Source of the DNA: Candidatus Nitrosocosmicus oleophilus
Lineage (GTDB): Archaea > Thermoproteota > Nitrososphaeria > Nitrososphaerales > Nitrososphaeraceae
Direction: 5' to 3'
Length of the DNA stretch: 64,000 nucleotides
NCBI RefSeq assembly: GCF_000802205.1
Contig: NZ_CP012850.1
Coordinates: 1,302,001 to 1,366,000 of the forward strand
The position numbers and the translations under genes were made by a program. The notes under the pieces are model-generated. The model searched no databases. It saw nothing but the letters and a program-made list of their open reading frames with translations, and had not been told where the DNA came from. Below, one piece after another: positions 52,522 through 60,671 of the stretch (its first letter is position 1; each line of letters starts with the position of its first letter).

Positions 52522-53403
52522 TTGACAATTAAATATGCTGTCAATAGAATCCTAAATAAAGAATATATTAATACATCTACATTTTATTCTCATGTTTTAC
52601 CTTATCGAATAATTAAAGCCATTTATCCATCGCATAAAATAGACACAGTTAGAATTTATGATGGAAAACATTCATTACAATTAGATCCAACAGATGCCTT
52701 GAATTTGGCATGGTATAGAATTTATGAACCATTTGAAACTCAAACGATGTTAAACTCTATTGATGAAGGCGATACGGTCCTTGACTTGGGCGCATTTATT
52801 GGATATTATTCAGTCCAATTCAGTTATAAAGTAGGTCCGAAGGGGAGTGTCTACTCGGTTGAAGCAAGTCCTAATAACTTTGATATATTGAAAGAGAATA
52901 CAAGGAAATATGACAATATTCATATAGAAAATAGAGCAGTTGCAAAGGAACATAATTCTACAGTTTCAATCTACGAATGCAATTCTAATAATGGAATGAA
53001 TAGAATTTATCCATCTAAATACAGCAGCTCTAAAACAAGTAATCAAAAGGTGAAAACTATGAGACTAGATTCATACTTTGCAGGTAGACAGCCAATTAAT
53101 TTCATAAAGATGGATTTGGAAGGCTCTGAATTCGGAGCATTAGAAGGAATGGAGGAGATATTTCAAAACAACAAAGGGGTAAAGTTAATGATGGAATTTC
53201 ACCCGGATAGCATCAAAGAATATGGAAAAAACCCTAGAGATTTGATTGAATTATTATATTCATACGGTCTTAAACCATATCATCTAAACAAGAAAACAAA
53301 ACAAAAGGAACTAATCAAATTAACTATTACTTCAACGGGTTCAAATATAGACGATTTTGTTGAATATTCAAATAACGAAACAACAAATTTGATTTGTGAA
53401 TAA
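52522..53403 (+). CDS. FkbM-family methyltransferase
   Basis: 293 residues. SAM motif I TVLDLGAFIGYYSVQF, acidic YSVEASPNNF, ENRAVAKE and FIKMDLEGSEFGALEGM, the last being the FkbM family signature. These O-methylate sugars, polyketides or surface glycans. TTG start at 52522 since no ATG is near the conserved part. No glycosyltransferases adjoin it, so the acceptor is unknown. Confidence 0.83.
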   Translation: MTIKYAVNRILNKEYINTSTFYSHVLPYRIIKAIYPSHKIDTVRIYDGKHSLQLDPTDALNLAWYRIYEPFETQTMLNSIDEGDTVLDLGAFIGYYSVQFSYKVGPKGSVYSVEASPNNFDILKENTRKYDNIHIENRAVAKEHNSTVSIYECNSNNGMNRIYPSKYSSSKTSNQKVKTMRLDSYFAGRQPINFIKMDLEGSEFGALEGMEEIFQNNKGVKLMMEFHPDSIKEYGKNPRDLIELLYSYGLKPYHLNKKTKQKELIKLTITSTGSNIDDFVEYSNNETTNLICE

Positions 53404-53536
53404 TTAAACTACAAAATAAATTCAAATGTGGGTTATATGGCATGATTTAAATGCAAAACACCTTTTAAAAGGCCTTTGGAGATGTCGAAGGTATGATACT
53501 CTCTATATTGCCTTAAAAATACATTGTAACTACAGT

Positions 53537-53581
53537 GCCATTCACTAATTGTAACTAATTGTAACTAATTGTAACTAATTG
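53537..53581. repeat. 10-bp tandem repeat (TAACTAATTG)
   Basis: About four copies of TAACTAATTG in a row, with the first slightly altered (CACTAATTG). Non-coding. Confidence 0.8.
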
Positions 53582-53661
53582 ATAAATAAATACAAAAACT
53601 CATATGCGTAAGTTTCTGTATTATAATAATAATCGCCATCCAATTCAAAGTTTAGAACAGA

Positions 53662-53746
53662 TTACTCACAGATCTGTAACTCTTTCCACCGAATCCGCAA
53701 CAATATTGGTCTTTTTATTCCACCCAGTTCATTATATTAGTATACA
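53662..53746 (+). repeat. tRNA-Lys 3'-end-like repeat, copy 6, with TATA-like end
   Basis: Palindromic ACAGATCTGT (53668-53677), TTTCCACCGAATCCGCAACA, then a 40-base extension almost identical to copy 9 and ending ATTATATTAGTATA, a TATA-box-like sequence, just ahead of a small ORF. Confidence 0.85.
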
Positions 53747-53751
53747 TCATC

Positions 53752-53832
53752 ATGAGCGACCGCGACCCCAACAAACAACCCGAGAACCTTGAATTACAAG
53801 CTAGACAAATTGCCATGATACTAGACAAATGA
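53752..53832 (+). CDS. Possible 26-residue peptide, coupled to the next gene
   Basis: ATG 53752 to TGA 53832: MSDRDPNKQPENLELQARQI plus MILDK-like end. It overlaps the start of the next gene (ATGA), and a TATA-like sequence is 15-25 bases upstream. Real translation is uncertain because of its size. Confidence 0.4.
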   Translation: MSDRDPNKQPENLELQARQIAMILDK

Positions 53833-54128
53833 CCATAACTAAAACCCAACAAATAGAGCTAACCAGAAAAATTTTTAAAATACTTGGGGGTGAAAAGAAC
53901 GTATATAATTTACACTTTTACTGGAATAAGGGCGACGGGTTAGAGTTTTACACTGGTAGTATATCAAAGGTTCAAAAGAAACAAATCAAAAAATTGTTTG
54001 ATAGAAATAGATTCTACATATTGGTAGAGAATTCAAAACCTAACCCATTAGAATTATATCATCCTAACAATGGTTTACACTTTTGGATATACGAAAAGCC
54101 CACGTATAAAAACCCCCCAACATCATGA
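53829..54128 (+). CDS. Small hypothetical protein
   Basis: 99 residues, no signal peptide; Lys-rich with aromatic patches (YNLHFYWNKGDGLEFYTGSI, LHFWIYEKPTYK). Not recognised. The start overlaps the tiny upstream frame, so translation may be coupled. Sits in the island right behind repeat copy 6. Confidence 0.52.
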   Translation: MTITKTQQIELTRKIFKILGGEKNVYNLHFYWNKGDGLEFYTGSISKVQKKQIKKLFDRNRFYILVENSKPNPLELYHPNNGLHFWIYEKPTYKNPPTS

Positions 54129-54585
54129 GCCTTAACATACAAGCGCCACATCTTTTAACACTTCATTATATTATAGACCCACCATCTCTGTCTTTTATCT
54201 TTTCTAAGGAAAAAGAATCTGCGTAAATCAATTTCTAACCTAAATAATGTGTATTTATCAACAAATAATAATTTTGTTATGTATTCCTTCTGTAATAAAA
54301 CTAAATCCTACTTTACCTGATGTTAAAACAAATTCTTATTCGACTTAAACTAATACCTAGAGATTTTGGATTTATCTAAATCATTAATGGTTTCAATAAT
54401 ATTGGAGAAAGATTTTAATTTTAAATCTCAACCGAACCCTTATACCATACGGAACTTAATCCCCCCGAACCCGATACTATTTATAGTATCGATGTGGGGC
54501 TGTATAAGATGTAGGGAAATTCCTAATCTTCATCTTATAAAACAAATCTTTTTCTGTTTTCATATTCACAATTGAGATCCTATGA
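54129..54585. other. Intergenic region of about 460 bases with repeat copy 7
   Basis: AT-rich up to the sharp GC rise near 54600; repeat copy 7 at 54426-54492. No gene. Confidence 0.45.
54426..54492 (+). repeat. tRNA-Lys 3'-end-like repeat, copy 7 (double core)
   Basis: Two cores in tandem: ACCGAACCCTTATACCATAC then GGAACTTAATCCCCCCGAAC and CCG, ending in a perfect hairpin GATACTA-TTTA-TAGTATC (54473-54490). About 42 bases are shared with copy 8. Confidence 0.82.
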
Positions 54586-55830
54586 TTAACGATCCTTGAC
54601 TGTTGAGGGTAAAGTTGGGGCCAGGTACGCAGCGAGTGCCTTGAAGATGTCGGTGGCGATGCTCGTGCCCTCCGTGGCGTTCGGGCCGTGCGTGTTGTCG
54701 ATCACGATCGAGAGCTGCTGCGACGGCAGGTACGCGGCAATCCCCTCGTATCCGTTGAAGACCGGGTTCTGCAACACCCACCCATTGCCGACGGCGACCC
54801 CAAGTCCGTAGCCGATCTGCCCAGGCGCACCCGGCAGGCCCTTCGACAGATCCTCGACCTGCTCGCTCGCTGACTCCTTCGAGAGCAGCTTCCCTGTGCC
54901 GACCGCCTTGATGAGCGTGGTCATGTCGCGCAGCGTCGACGTCATGATGAGTCCGTCGCCAAGGCCCCACGACGGGCTCCATCCCGTCGACTCCTCGTAG
55001 ACACCGCGCTCCGACGTGTACGCGTGGAGTGCGGGTGAAGGGATGGCCGGGAGCTTCGTGATATTCGTTTCGGTGAGCCCGAGCGGACCGAGGAACTTCT
55101 GCTGCAAGAGCTCGGTGATCGACTTCCCGGTGATCTTCTCGACAACGTTGCCGAGGATGATGAAGTTGGAGTGCGCGTAGTGGAAGCATGCGCCCGGGTC
55201 GCAGACGATTGGCTGCGCGAACGCATACTGCAGCAGCTCATCGTCCGTCCAGTGGCGGAACGGCTCCGCGAGCTGCGCCGCCTGGAAGGGCGGGTTCTCC
55301 TGGATGTAGTCGGGGTAGCCGGAGGTGACGCTCGAGAGCATCCGCAGCGTCACCTTGTCGGCGTTGGGGTACTGCGGGAACCACTTCGACAGGGTGTCGT
55401 CGAGGCTGAGCTTGCCCTGCTCCTGCAGCTGCAGCACCAGAGTCGTGAGCATGGGGATCGCCATCGAGCCGGGACGGAACTTCATGTCCGGCGTCGCCGG
55501 CACTCCCTCCTGGGAATCCCCGAGACCAGTCTTGACGACGGTGCCGTTGTCGACGTCGACGCGCAGGAGCACCCCCTTGGCGTCCTCCTTCTGTATGACG
55601 CCCTGGGTGATCGAGATGATCTGCTTCGACACCTCGGCCTTGCTCGTGCACGTGCCGCCGATGTTGATCTGGTTCGACGAGCACTTCGAGTTGGTCGTCG
55701 TTGTATTGATACCCATAGTAGAATTCGCAAGCGTATTGTTTACTGCAGACATGTTCACAACTTGTCCCATTGCTGTAGTTGGAACGAGTATGAACGCTGC
55801 CAGCACTAAGCCTAAGCAAAAGGGTTTCAT
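54586..55830 (-). CDS. Exported beta-lactamase-fold serine hydrolase-like protein, GC-rich, likely acquired
   Basis: 414 residues: signal peptide (1-22) and an Asn/Thr/Ser-rich host-like linker (to about 45), then a class C beta-lactamase/D-Ala-D-Ala peptidase-like domain (GKLSLDDTLSKWFPQYP, LRMLSSVTSGYPDY, FHYAHSNFIILGNVVEKITG, HGPNATEGTS). The domain DNA (about 54601-55703) is strongly GC-rich in an AT-rich genome; the signal-peptide DNA is not. The SxxK motif reads GSMAIP, so the catalytic Lys is absent; it may be non-hydrolytic or belong to a variant subfamily. The long overlapping frames on both strands are GC artefacts. Confidence 0.87.
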   Translation of the reverse strand: MKPFCLGLVLAAFILVPTTAMGQVVNMSAVNNTLANSTMGINTTTTNSKCSSNQINIGGTCTSKAEVSKQIISITQGVIQKEDAKGVLLRVDVDNGTVVKTGLGDSQEGVPATPDMKFRPGSMAIPMLTTLVLQLQEQGKLSLDDTLSKWFPQYPNADKVTLRMLSSVTSGYPDYIQENPPFQAAQLAEPFRHWTDDELLQYAFAQPIVCDPGACFHYAHSNFIILGNVVEKITGKSITELLQQKFLGPLGLTETNITKLPAIPSPALHAYTSERGVYEESTGWSPSWGLGDGLIMTSTLRDMTTLIKAVGTGKLLSKESASEQVEDLSKGLPGAPGQIGYGLGVAVGNGWVLQNPVFNGYEGIAAYLPSQQLSIVIDNTHGPNATEGTSIATDIFKALAAYLAPTLPSTVKDR

Positions 55831-56139
55831 TTATAGATACTCCAGTTTCGTCACGAACATACCCACGGCTTTCATTGAACTAACACTAAATTGATTCACT
55901 TCAAGTTCTTTAGGAATCCCACCAATTACAACAGATCGATCCGTGGGTTCAATGACCGTTCCATTATTATCTTTTGTAGAAGAAGGATTCCACACAAAAT
56001 TACCTCCACCACCATCTCCTATGGAGGTATGACCTTTTACAATAGCTGTCACATTTAATTTAAATGAATCTTGATTTATTTTTCCACTTATAGCACGTAA
56101 TTCACTTATGCTATCTACTGTTATTACGGACCCGATCAT
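55831..56139 (-). CDS. Small protein resembling the N-terminus of beta-helix/pectate-lyase proteins
   Basis: 102 residues with VTAIVKGHTSIGDGGGGNFV and WNPSSTKDNNGTVIEP, a module common at the N-terminus of phage tail-spike and pectate-lyase-like beta-helix proteins; the expected helix is missing. Its TAA stop abuts the ATG of the beta-lactamase-like gene (zero gap), so the two are probably co-translated. Either a truncated spike-type gene or a free-standing module. Confidence 0.6.
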   Translation of the reverse strand: MIGSVITVDSISELRAISGKINQDSFKLNVTAIVKGHTSIGDGGGGNFVWNPSSTKDNNGTVIEPTDRSVVIGGIPKELEVNQFSVSSMKAVGMFVTKLEYL

Positions 56140-56899
56140 ATTTTCAAATATGTAGATTAATATTTAAATTTGGTGTTAATAGACAAAATCAAGAATTAAC
56201 GGAAAATGACTATCAATAACGGGTCTAAACTGCTAAAACTAGCTAATTCATGGAGCAATTTCTGCATTGAGTTTATATTAAAATATCCATTCAAGAACTT
56301 ATCCATGCTTGGAAGATTCGAAAGTCACTGATGAATATTAAGATATTAACTGGTGCATAAGATAGAAAGATTTGTGAATCATTTATGGATATAGAAATGC
56401 ACCTGTAATCCAAACTTCAGAAATGTCGTGTTTTATGAAGATATAAAATTTTTATAGAAATTAGGACATTCTTTCTTACGGTTATCGATCTATCACGCAT
56501 ATTTTGTTTGTATCCATATTAACTTTGCGTTAGGATTGGGCCATTTAAATAGTCAAATTTGTTATTAGTCCCATTGAGACCGTATTAAAAATTTATTACT
56601 TCTTATTACAAATAGATTACAAACTGATTATGATATCAAAATAAAAAAATCCTTAAACCCATGTGGATATCCTCAAGAGTTCCACCGAACCCTTATACCA
56701 TACGGAACTTAATCCCCCCGAACCCGCTACCCGCTACCTAATATAGTAACGATTTATCATATAATCTAGTTAAAGTAATTCTAAACTGTCGACATATTAA
56801 AAAACATTATAAAAAAATCGGCTGATTGCAAAGAAAACCTTACCATTATCTCCTCTTAAACGTATTTATAGTATTCTGAGAATCACTATCTGAATAAAA
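56140..56899. other. Intergenic region of 760 bases with repeat copy 8
   Basis: AT-rich, no gene; repeat copy 8 at 56653-56754. A stretch near 56460-56520 may hold promoters; nothing else seen. Confidence 0.45.
56653..56754 (+). repeat. tRNA-Lys 3'-end-like repeat, copy 8 (double core)
   Basis: GTGGA (56663-56667)/TCCAC (56681-56685) stem with 13-nt loop, CGAACCC, then the copy-7-like segment, a second CCGAACCCGCTACC with CCGCTACC duplicated, ending TAATATAGTAACGAT. The fullest copy. Confidence 0.88.
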
Positions 56900-57355
56900 T
56901 TGGCTAATAAACCCATTTTCCTGATCGCCACTCTATTTGCATTAATAACTTCCATGGCCACTGCTGCGTTATTATCTTATTCGATGGATCTAGAAAATAC
57001 AGTTTATGGTTCTGCTATTCCTAAACAAGGTGAAGAATCCACAGGTGAAGAATCCACAGGTGAAGAATCCACAGGTGAAGAATCCACAGGTGAAGTACAA
57101 AACAATTCGAGTATCTCAGACAATTCATCTATAGGAAATAAGTTACCTGTAGTCAACAGCAATTCGACATTAATAACCATAGGTTGTACGCTTGGGTATG
57201 GATACGACCCCAATAGCCCTAACCCTATTTGTGTACCACTTGATGGAAGCGAAAAACCAGGAGTTATCACCTGTTCAGCTTTAGGTTGCCCTTATAATCC
57301 ACCTAATCCAAATGCTAACCAACCTATAGGAAGTGGTAATAGTCTAACCAAGTAG
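56900..57355 (+). CDS. Exported protein with GEEST repeats
   Basis: 151 residues (TTG start): signal peptide or anchor (about 1-28), four GEEST pentapeptides encoded by 15-bp repeats (57030-57090), a Ser/Asn stretch, and a C-terminal Pro/Asn/Gly-rich part with paired Cys (IGCTLGYGYDPNSPNPICVP, VITCSALGCPYNPPNP). Four Cys suggest two disulfides. Not recognised. Confidence 0.65.
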   Translation: MANKPIFLIATLFALITSMATAALLSYSMDLENTVYGSAIPKQGEESTGEESTGEESTGEESTGEVQNNSSISDNSSIGNKLPVVNSNSTLITIGCTLGYGYDPNSPNPICVPLDGSEKPGVITCSALGCPYNPPNPNANQPIGSGNSLTK

Positions 57356-57873
57356 TAGCAATCAAACTACTGTTTTAGTAAGCTCTTTTTTGATGATCAA
57401 TAGGCCTACTTAAAGCAATACTCACGGATTGTCATATTATTTATTATAAAAATAGTGATAAAATCGAGTCAAAAATGTTGACGAAATTCAACAAACAAGA
57501 CCTGGATTCTTTAGGATGGATATAAAATTTACACTCGTTCCTTTTAGATAACTGGATTAATATTTATCTTACTTTTGATTTATTTAACTTTATAATTTTA
57601 TCCCAAATCCTACCAACTTGTATGCATATAGAATCAAGCCTTGTTGTAATTCTTAAAACTATTATTATTCTTAGTCAAATAGTAAGTCAAACTTGACCTT
57701 TTAAAAAGCTCCGCGTCGGAGAGAAGAATTATAGAGTATCCAATCAGAGATTGTTAAAAGAATTTATCTCCCAATTCGGGCACTTGATGCTTGAAGCAGT
57801 ATAAATTAATCTTGTAATACACCTTGCAATTTCTGAGATTATAAGGTTTTAAGAATGTTACAATTTAAGATAA
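57356..57873. other. Intergenic region of about 520 bases, one small hairpin
   Basis: AT-rich; a CTCCG-CGT-CGGAG hairpin is at about 57708-57720. No gene or RNA recognised. Confidence 0.4.
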
Positions 57874-58518
57874 ATGCTCAAATACTTCTTCCTTAGATAT
57901 TACTTATCATTGAATAATTTTAAAAATTTGCAAAATTACTCAAAATCAATCTCTGCAGTGGTCGTTTCTGCAATGATTCTTTCAATAATCATATCAATAT
58001 CAATACCGAATGGATATGCTGCACCAAAGGATCCTCGGAATGATGAAAACGCGAAGTGTAGCACGGTATATGATAAGAAAGAAAAAAAGAACAAAGAAAC
58101 TTGTTGCTGGAGAGAAATGGTGCCTGGTAAAATATTAGGAAACACATATTGTCAAACATGTGATAGCTACTCAAATAATTGTGGAGATAAAGTACTTCAA
58201 AACCGTCTTGCAGAGCAAACTAAACCGTTGGATCCCCTCATAAATAATGATATAGTAACAGAGAATCCAACTACATTAGAACCGTCTTCTCCAACATCCA
58301 GCTCAGGGATGATTGTAACAGAGCCTTTGCAACAAATGGAAACTAACGATGATAGCAACAAGGTAGACGGGGGCTTATCAGAAGATTCACAATCAAACTC
58401 TGATGATGTAAGTGACACAGATACCCAGCAAGAAAGTGATGTTTCAGAGAACTCTGAAGAATTTACAAATTCAAATTCAAAGGACACCGGAGCGGTCGAT
58501 AATGAGGCTCCTCAATAG
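57874..58518 (+). CDS. Exported Cys-containing protein with acidic Ser/Asn tail
   Basis: 214 residues: signal peptide (about 25-50, ending GYAAP), a compact Cys-rich section (KCSTVYDKK, ETCCWREMVPG, YCQTCDSYSNNCGD; seven Cys) and a long acidic low-complexity tail (from about 115). The first 24 residues may be a longer leader. Resembles other small Cys-rich exported proteins of ammonia-oxidising archaea; function unknown. Confidence 0.68.
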   Translation: MLKYFFLRYYLSLNNFKNLQNYSKSISAVVVSAMILSIIISISIPNGYAAPKDPRNDENAKCSTVYDKKEKKNKETCCWREMVPGKILGNTYCQTCDSYSNNCGDKVLQNRLAEQTKPLDPLINNDIVTENPTTLEPSSPTSSSGMIVTEPLQQMETNDDSNKVDGGLSEDSQSNSDDVSDTDTQQESDVSENSEEFTNSNSKDTGAVDNEAPQ

Positions 58519-59276
58519 TTGGAATACCGCAATAAAAAAAGATTCATTTTTCTTTAATCCTATTTTTGAAAATTTGTTGATTATTCATTTATTTAATGAT
58601 ATTTTTCCTTTCTTCAACATATACGTTGATACAGAACTTCATATGGTCAATAATCTCAATAAGCGAACCTCATTCTCAACTAGTAATTTCTCCTTTATCA
58701 ATTGAAATAAAATCTATATATTAATCCTTATTATATGAAAGATCCTTTGCAATTTCACAGCATTAGATAATCTATAAACGGTAGCCAAAAAATTGGAATC
58801 CATATATGGGACTGATACCATCCTAAAGTTTAAGAAGATAGTTTGATTTGTCTACTGTTTTTGTAAACCAGGTGAATACTAATTTAGCAATTAAAACGGT
58901 ATACCCACCTTTTCTCATGTTACATTATCGTCTTTGAATATAGTATCCTATGCCAATATGCATATTGCGATTCAAACGGATTAACTCGGTTATCAAACCC
59001 CTGTGGATATCCTCATGATTTCCACCGAATCCGCAACAATATTGGTCTTTTTATTCCACCCATCGTATTATATTAGTATAATAAATGACGGAATCTGTCT
59101 ATGAAGCCAATCATTCTGGTCTAGAGTCTGAGCAAAATTCCCATCTAAATACCAATAGAAGCCCCTATCTACCTTCTTGTACGCTCTAAAATCTTCCGAA
59201 GCGAAGAGACAATATCCTGCAAGATTAAAGAAATTTTTTGATTATACTGGAATTAAAATCGATTCTATGACTATTT
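58519..59276. other. Intergenic region of about 760 bases with repeat copy 9
   Basis: AT-rich; repeat copy 9 at 58991-59081. A 34-codon frame from ATG 59084 follows a TATA-like end of the repeat but has little protein character. Upstream of 58990 nothing recognised. Confidence 0.45.
58991..59081 (+). repeat. tRNA-Lys 3'-end-like repeat, copy 9, with TATA-like end
   Basis: GTGGA (59003-59007)/TCCAC (59021-59025) around a 13-nt loop, CGAATCCGCAACAATATTGG, then a 40-base extension nearly identical to copy 6, ending ATTATATTAGTATAATAAAT. Preceded by TATCAAACCCC as in copy 1. Confidence 0.87.
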
Positions 59277-59824
59277 TTGAGTCAAAAGACAGGTATAAAA
59301 ATTGACGATAGTGAAAATATAAAAATCAATGGAAACGGTATAATCAAGAATTTTCAAAATGGCTTATTGACTAATTCTGATAATCAAATCAATATTTCTT
59401 CGATAAATCTTCAGAATAATGAAATGGGCGTATTTCTGACAGAGTCAAGAAATTTCATTATTCAGGATTCATACTTCAAATTCAATGATGTGTCAATTGC
59501 GCTACATACCGACTTCAATATTGAATTAGTCAATAACACCTTGGATTCCGATCATCTTGCAGGTATAACTTTAGTAGGTACAAGCGAATCCACGATTTCA
59601 GGGAATAAGGTAAAAGGATCGGTTAATGGCATTTTTTTGGATGGACATAGCAATAGTAACCTAATTGATAGCAATGTAACCTAATTGATAGCAATAGTGC
59701 ATTTGACAATAGAAGGGTAGATTTGAATAACGGAAATGGCCTTTCAACAGAAATAAACGAAAATGAGTTTATAGGTAACAAATGTGATACTTCTGTCCCC
59801 AATGGCCTGTGCATCAATAAATAA
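59277..59824 (+). pseudogene. Right-handed parallel beta-helix protein, frameshifted by a 20-bp duplication
   Basis: Residues read as PbH1/NosD-type helix coils (KINGNGIIKNFQNGLL, NNTLDSDHLAGITL, STISGNKVKGSVNGIFLDG). The frame stops at 59684, but a perfect 20-bp tandem duplication GTAACCTAATTGATAGCAAT (59656-59675 and 59676-59695) lies there; removing one copy restores the frame to a stop at 59824 (LIDSNSAFDNRRVDL...GLCINK). The 5' end also seems truncated: only a TTG start is available and no signal peptide is visible. Host-like codon use. Confidence 0.78.
59656..59695 (+). repeat. 20-bp tandem duplication inside the beta-helix pseudogene
   Basis: Two perfect copies in direct tandem; not a multiple of three, so it causes the frameshift. 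Confidence 0.95.
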
Positions 59825-60067
59825 TATAGGATTCCATATTCTTAGACCTTTCATATAATTTTCCAACCCCATTTAGTTTTTATCGAAATAATGTTTAAAA
59901 AGTTGGATTAGAGTTATTCTTGGATTCTATTTAGGAACATGCGGTAATTCTTAACTCATATGTTCAAATACAATTTATCAATACGTTTCGTATCTGAATA
60001 AATGATTATCATTCTGGAAATCAAATATTGGACAGTAAAAGTTTTTAGCAATACAGTTGTTTGAACT

Positions 60068-60484
60068 ATGACCATGAATACCAAACTTAATGCCATCTTC
60101 ACTTTGTCAGTGCTGATGTCTTTCTTTTCAGGGTTGATTGCATCAAATGTTCCAATCAACCAAGATGTCTTGGCTCAAGGATTGAATACCCATAATACCG
60201 GACCCCTAAACGTAAATGTTCAGGTTTCTAACACAGGGAATGCCGAATTGATAGGATCCATACATGTTATCTCCGATATCACAGGTGTTTCTAAAAACGC
60301 TAATGGTATTATTTTCCCCTCTGGGCAAACGGTCATCAAAACATTTGATTTTAATCAAACTGAAATTCCAAACGGTGCAGACTTTAACGTAGAGATAGTA
60401 TATGGAGACGACTTTTCTAAAATAGCACATGGTGTCAATAACCAAACAGATATGCCAGTCTTTTTCAATATTAAAATACCATGA
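60068..60484 (+). CDS. Small exported beta-rich protein
   Basis: 138 residues (136 from the second Met): signal peptide (about 8-30, ending near VLAQG), then a beta-sandwich-like domain (LNVNVQVSNTGNAELIGSIH). Resembles CARDB/Ig-like surface modules. No anchor. Function unknown. Confidence 0.68.
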   Translation: MTMNTKLNAIFTLSVLMSFFSGLIASNVPINQDVLAQGLNTHNTGPLNVNVQVSNTGNAELIGSIHVISDITGVSKNANGIIFPSGQTVIKTFDFNQTEIPNGADFNVEIVYGDDFSKIAHGVNNQTDMPVFFNIKIP

Positions 60485-60671
60485 CGGCCATTTTCTTCTT
60501 TTTCTAAAAAGAAACGATAAAATCCTTTAATCTAAAATTGGAAAATAACTGCAGAAAATAAAAGAATATATTCGCCAGATGGATAGAACTAATTTAGAGA
60601 ATTATTCAATTTAGGCTATTAACAAAATAATGTTTTATTAGTAAGATAAGTATAATGTTTCTGTATATTTT

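Larger units (their letters stand above)
53404..53751. other. Intergenic region of about 350 bases with repeats
   Basis: Contains a TAACTAATTG tandem repeat (53537-53581) and repeat copy 6 (53662-53746) with a TATA-like end. No gene. Confidence 0.5.

Noticed and set aside
54566-55894. Several long overlapping open frames on both strands in the GC-rich block
   Set aside because: Arg/Ala/His-rich translations without domains; they arise from high GC. Only the 414-residue beta-lactamase-fold frame has family features and a signal peptide.
59084-59188. 34-codon frame after repeat copy 9
   Set aside because: It follows a TATA-like sequence, but the translation has no recognisable features; too short to call as a gene.
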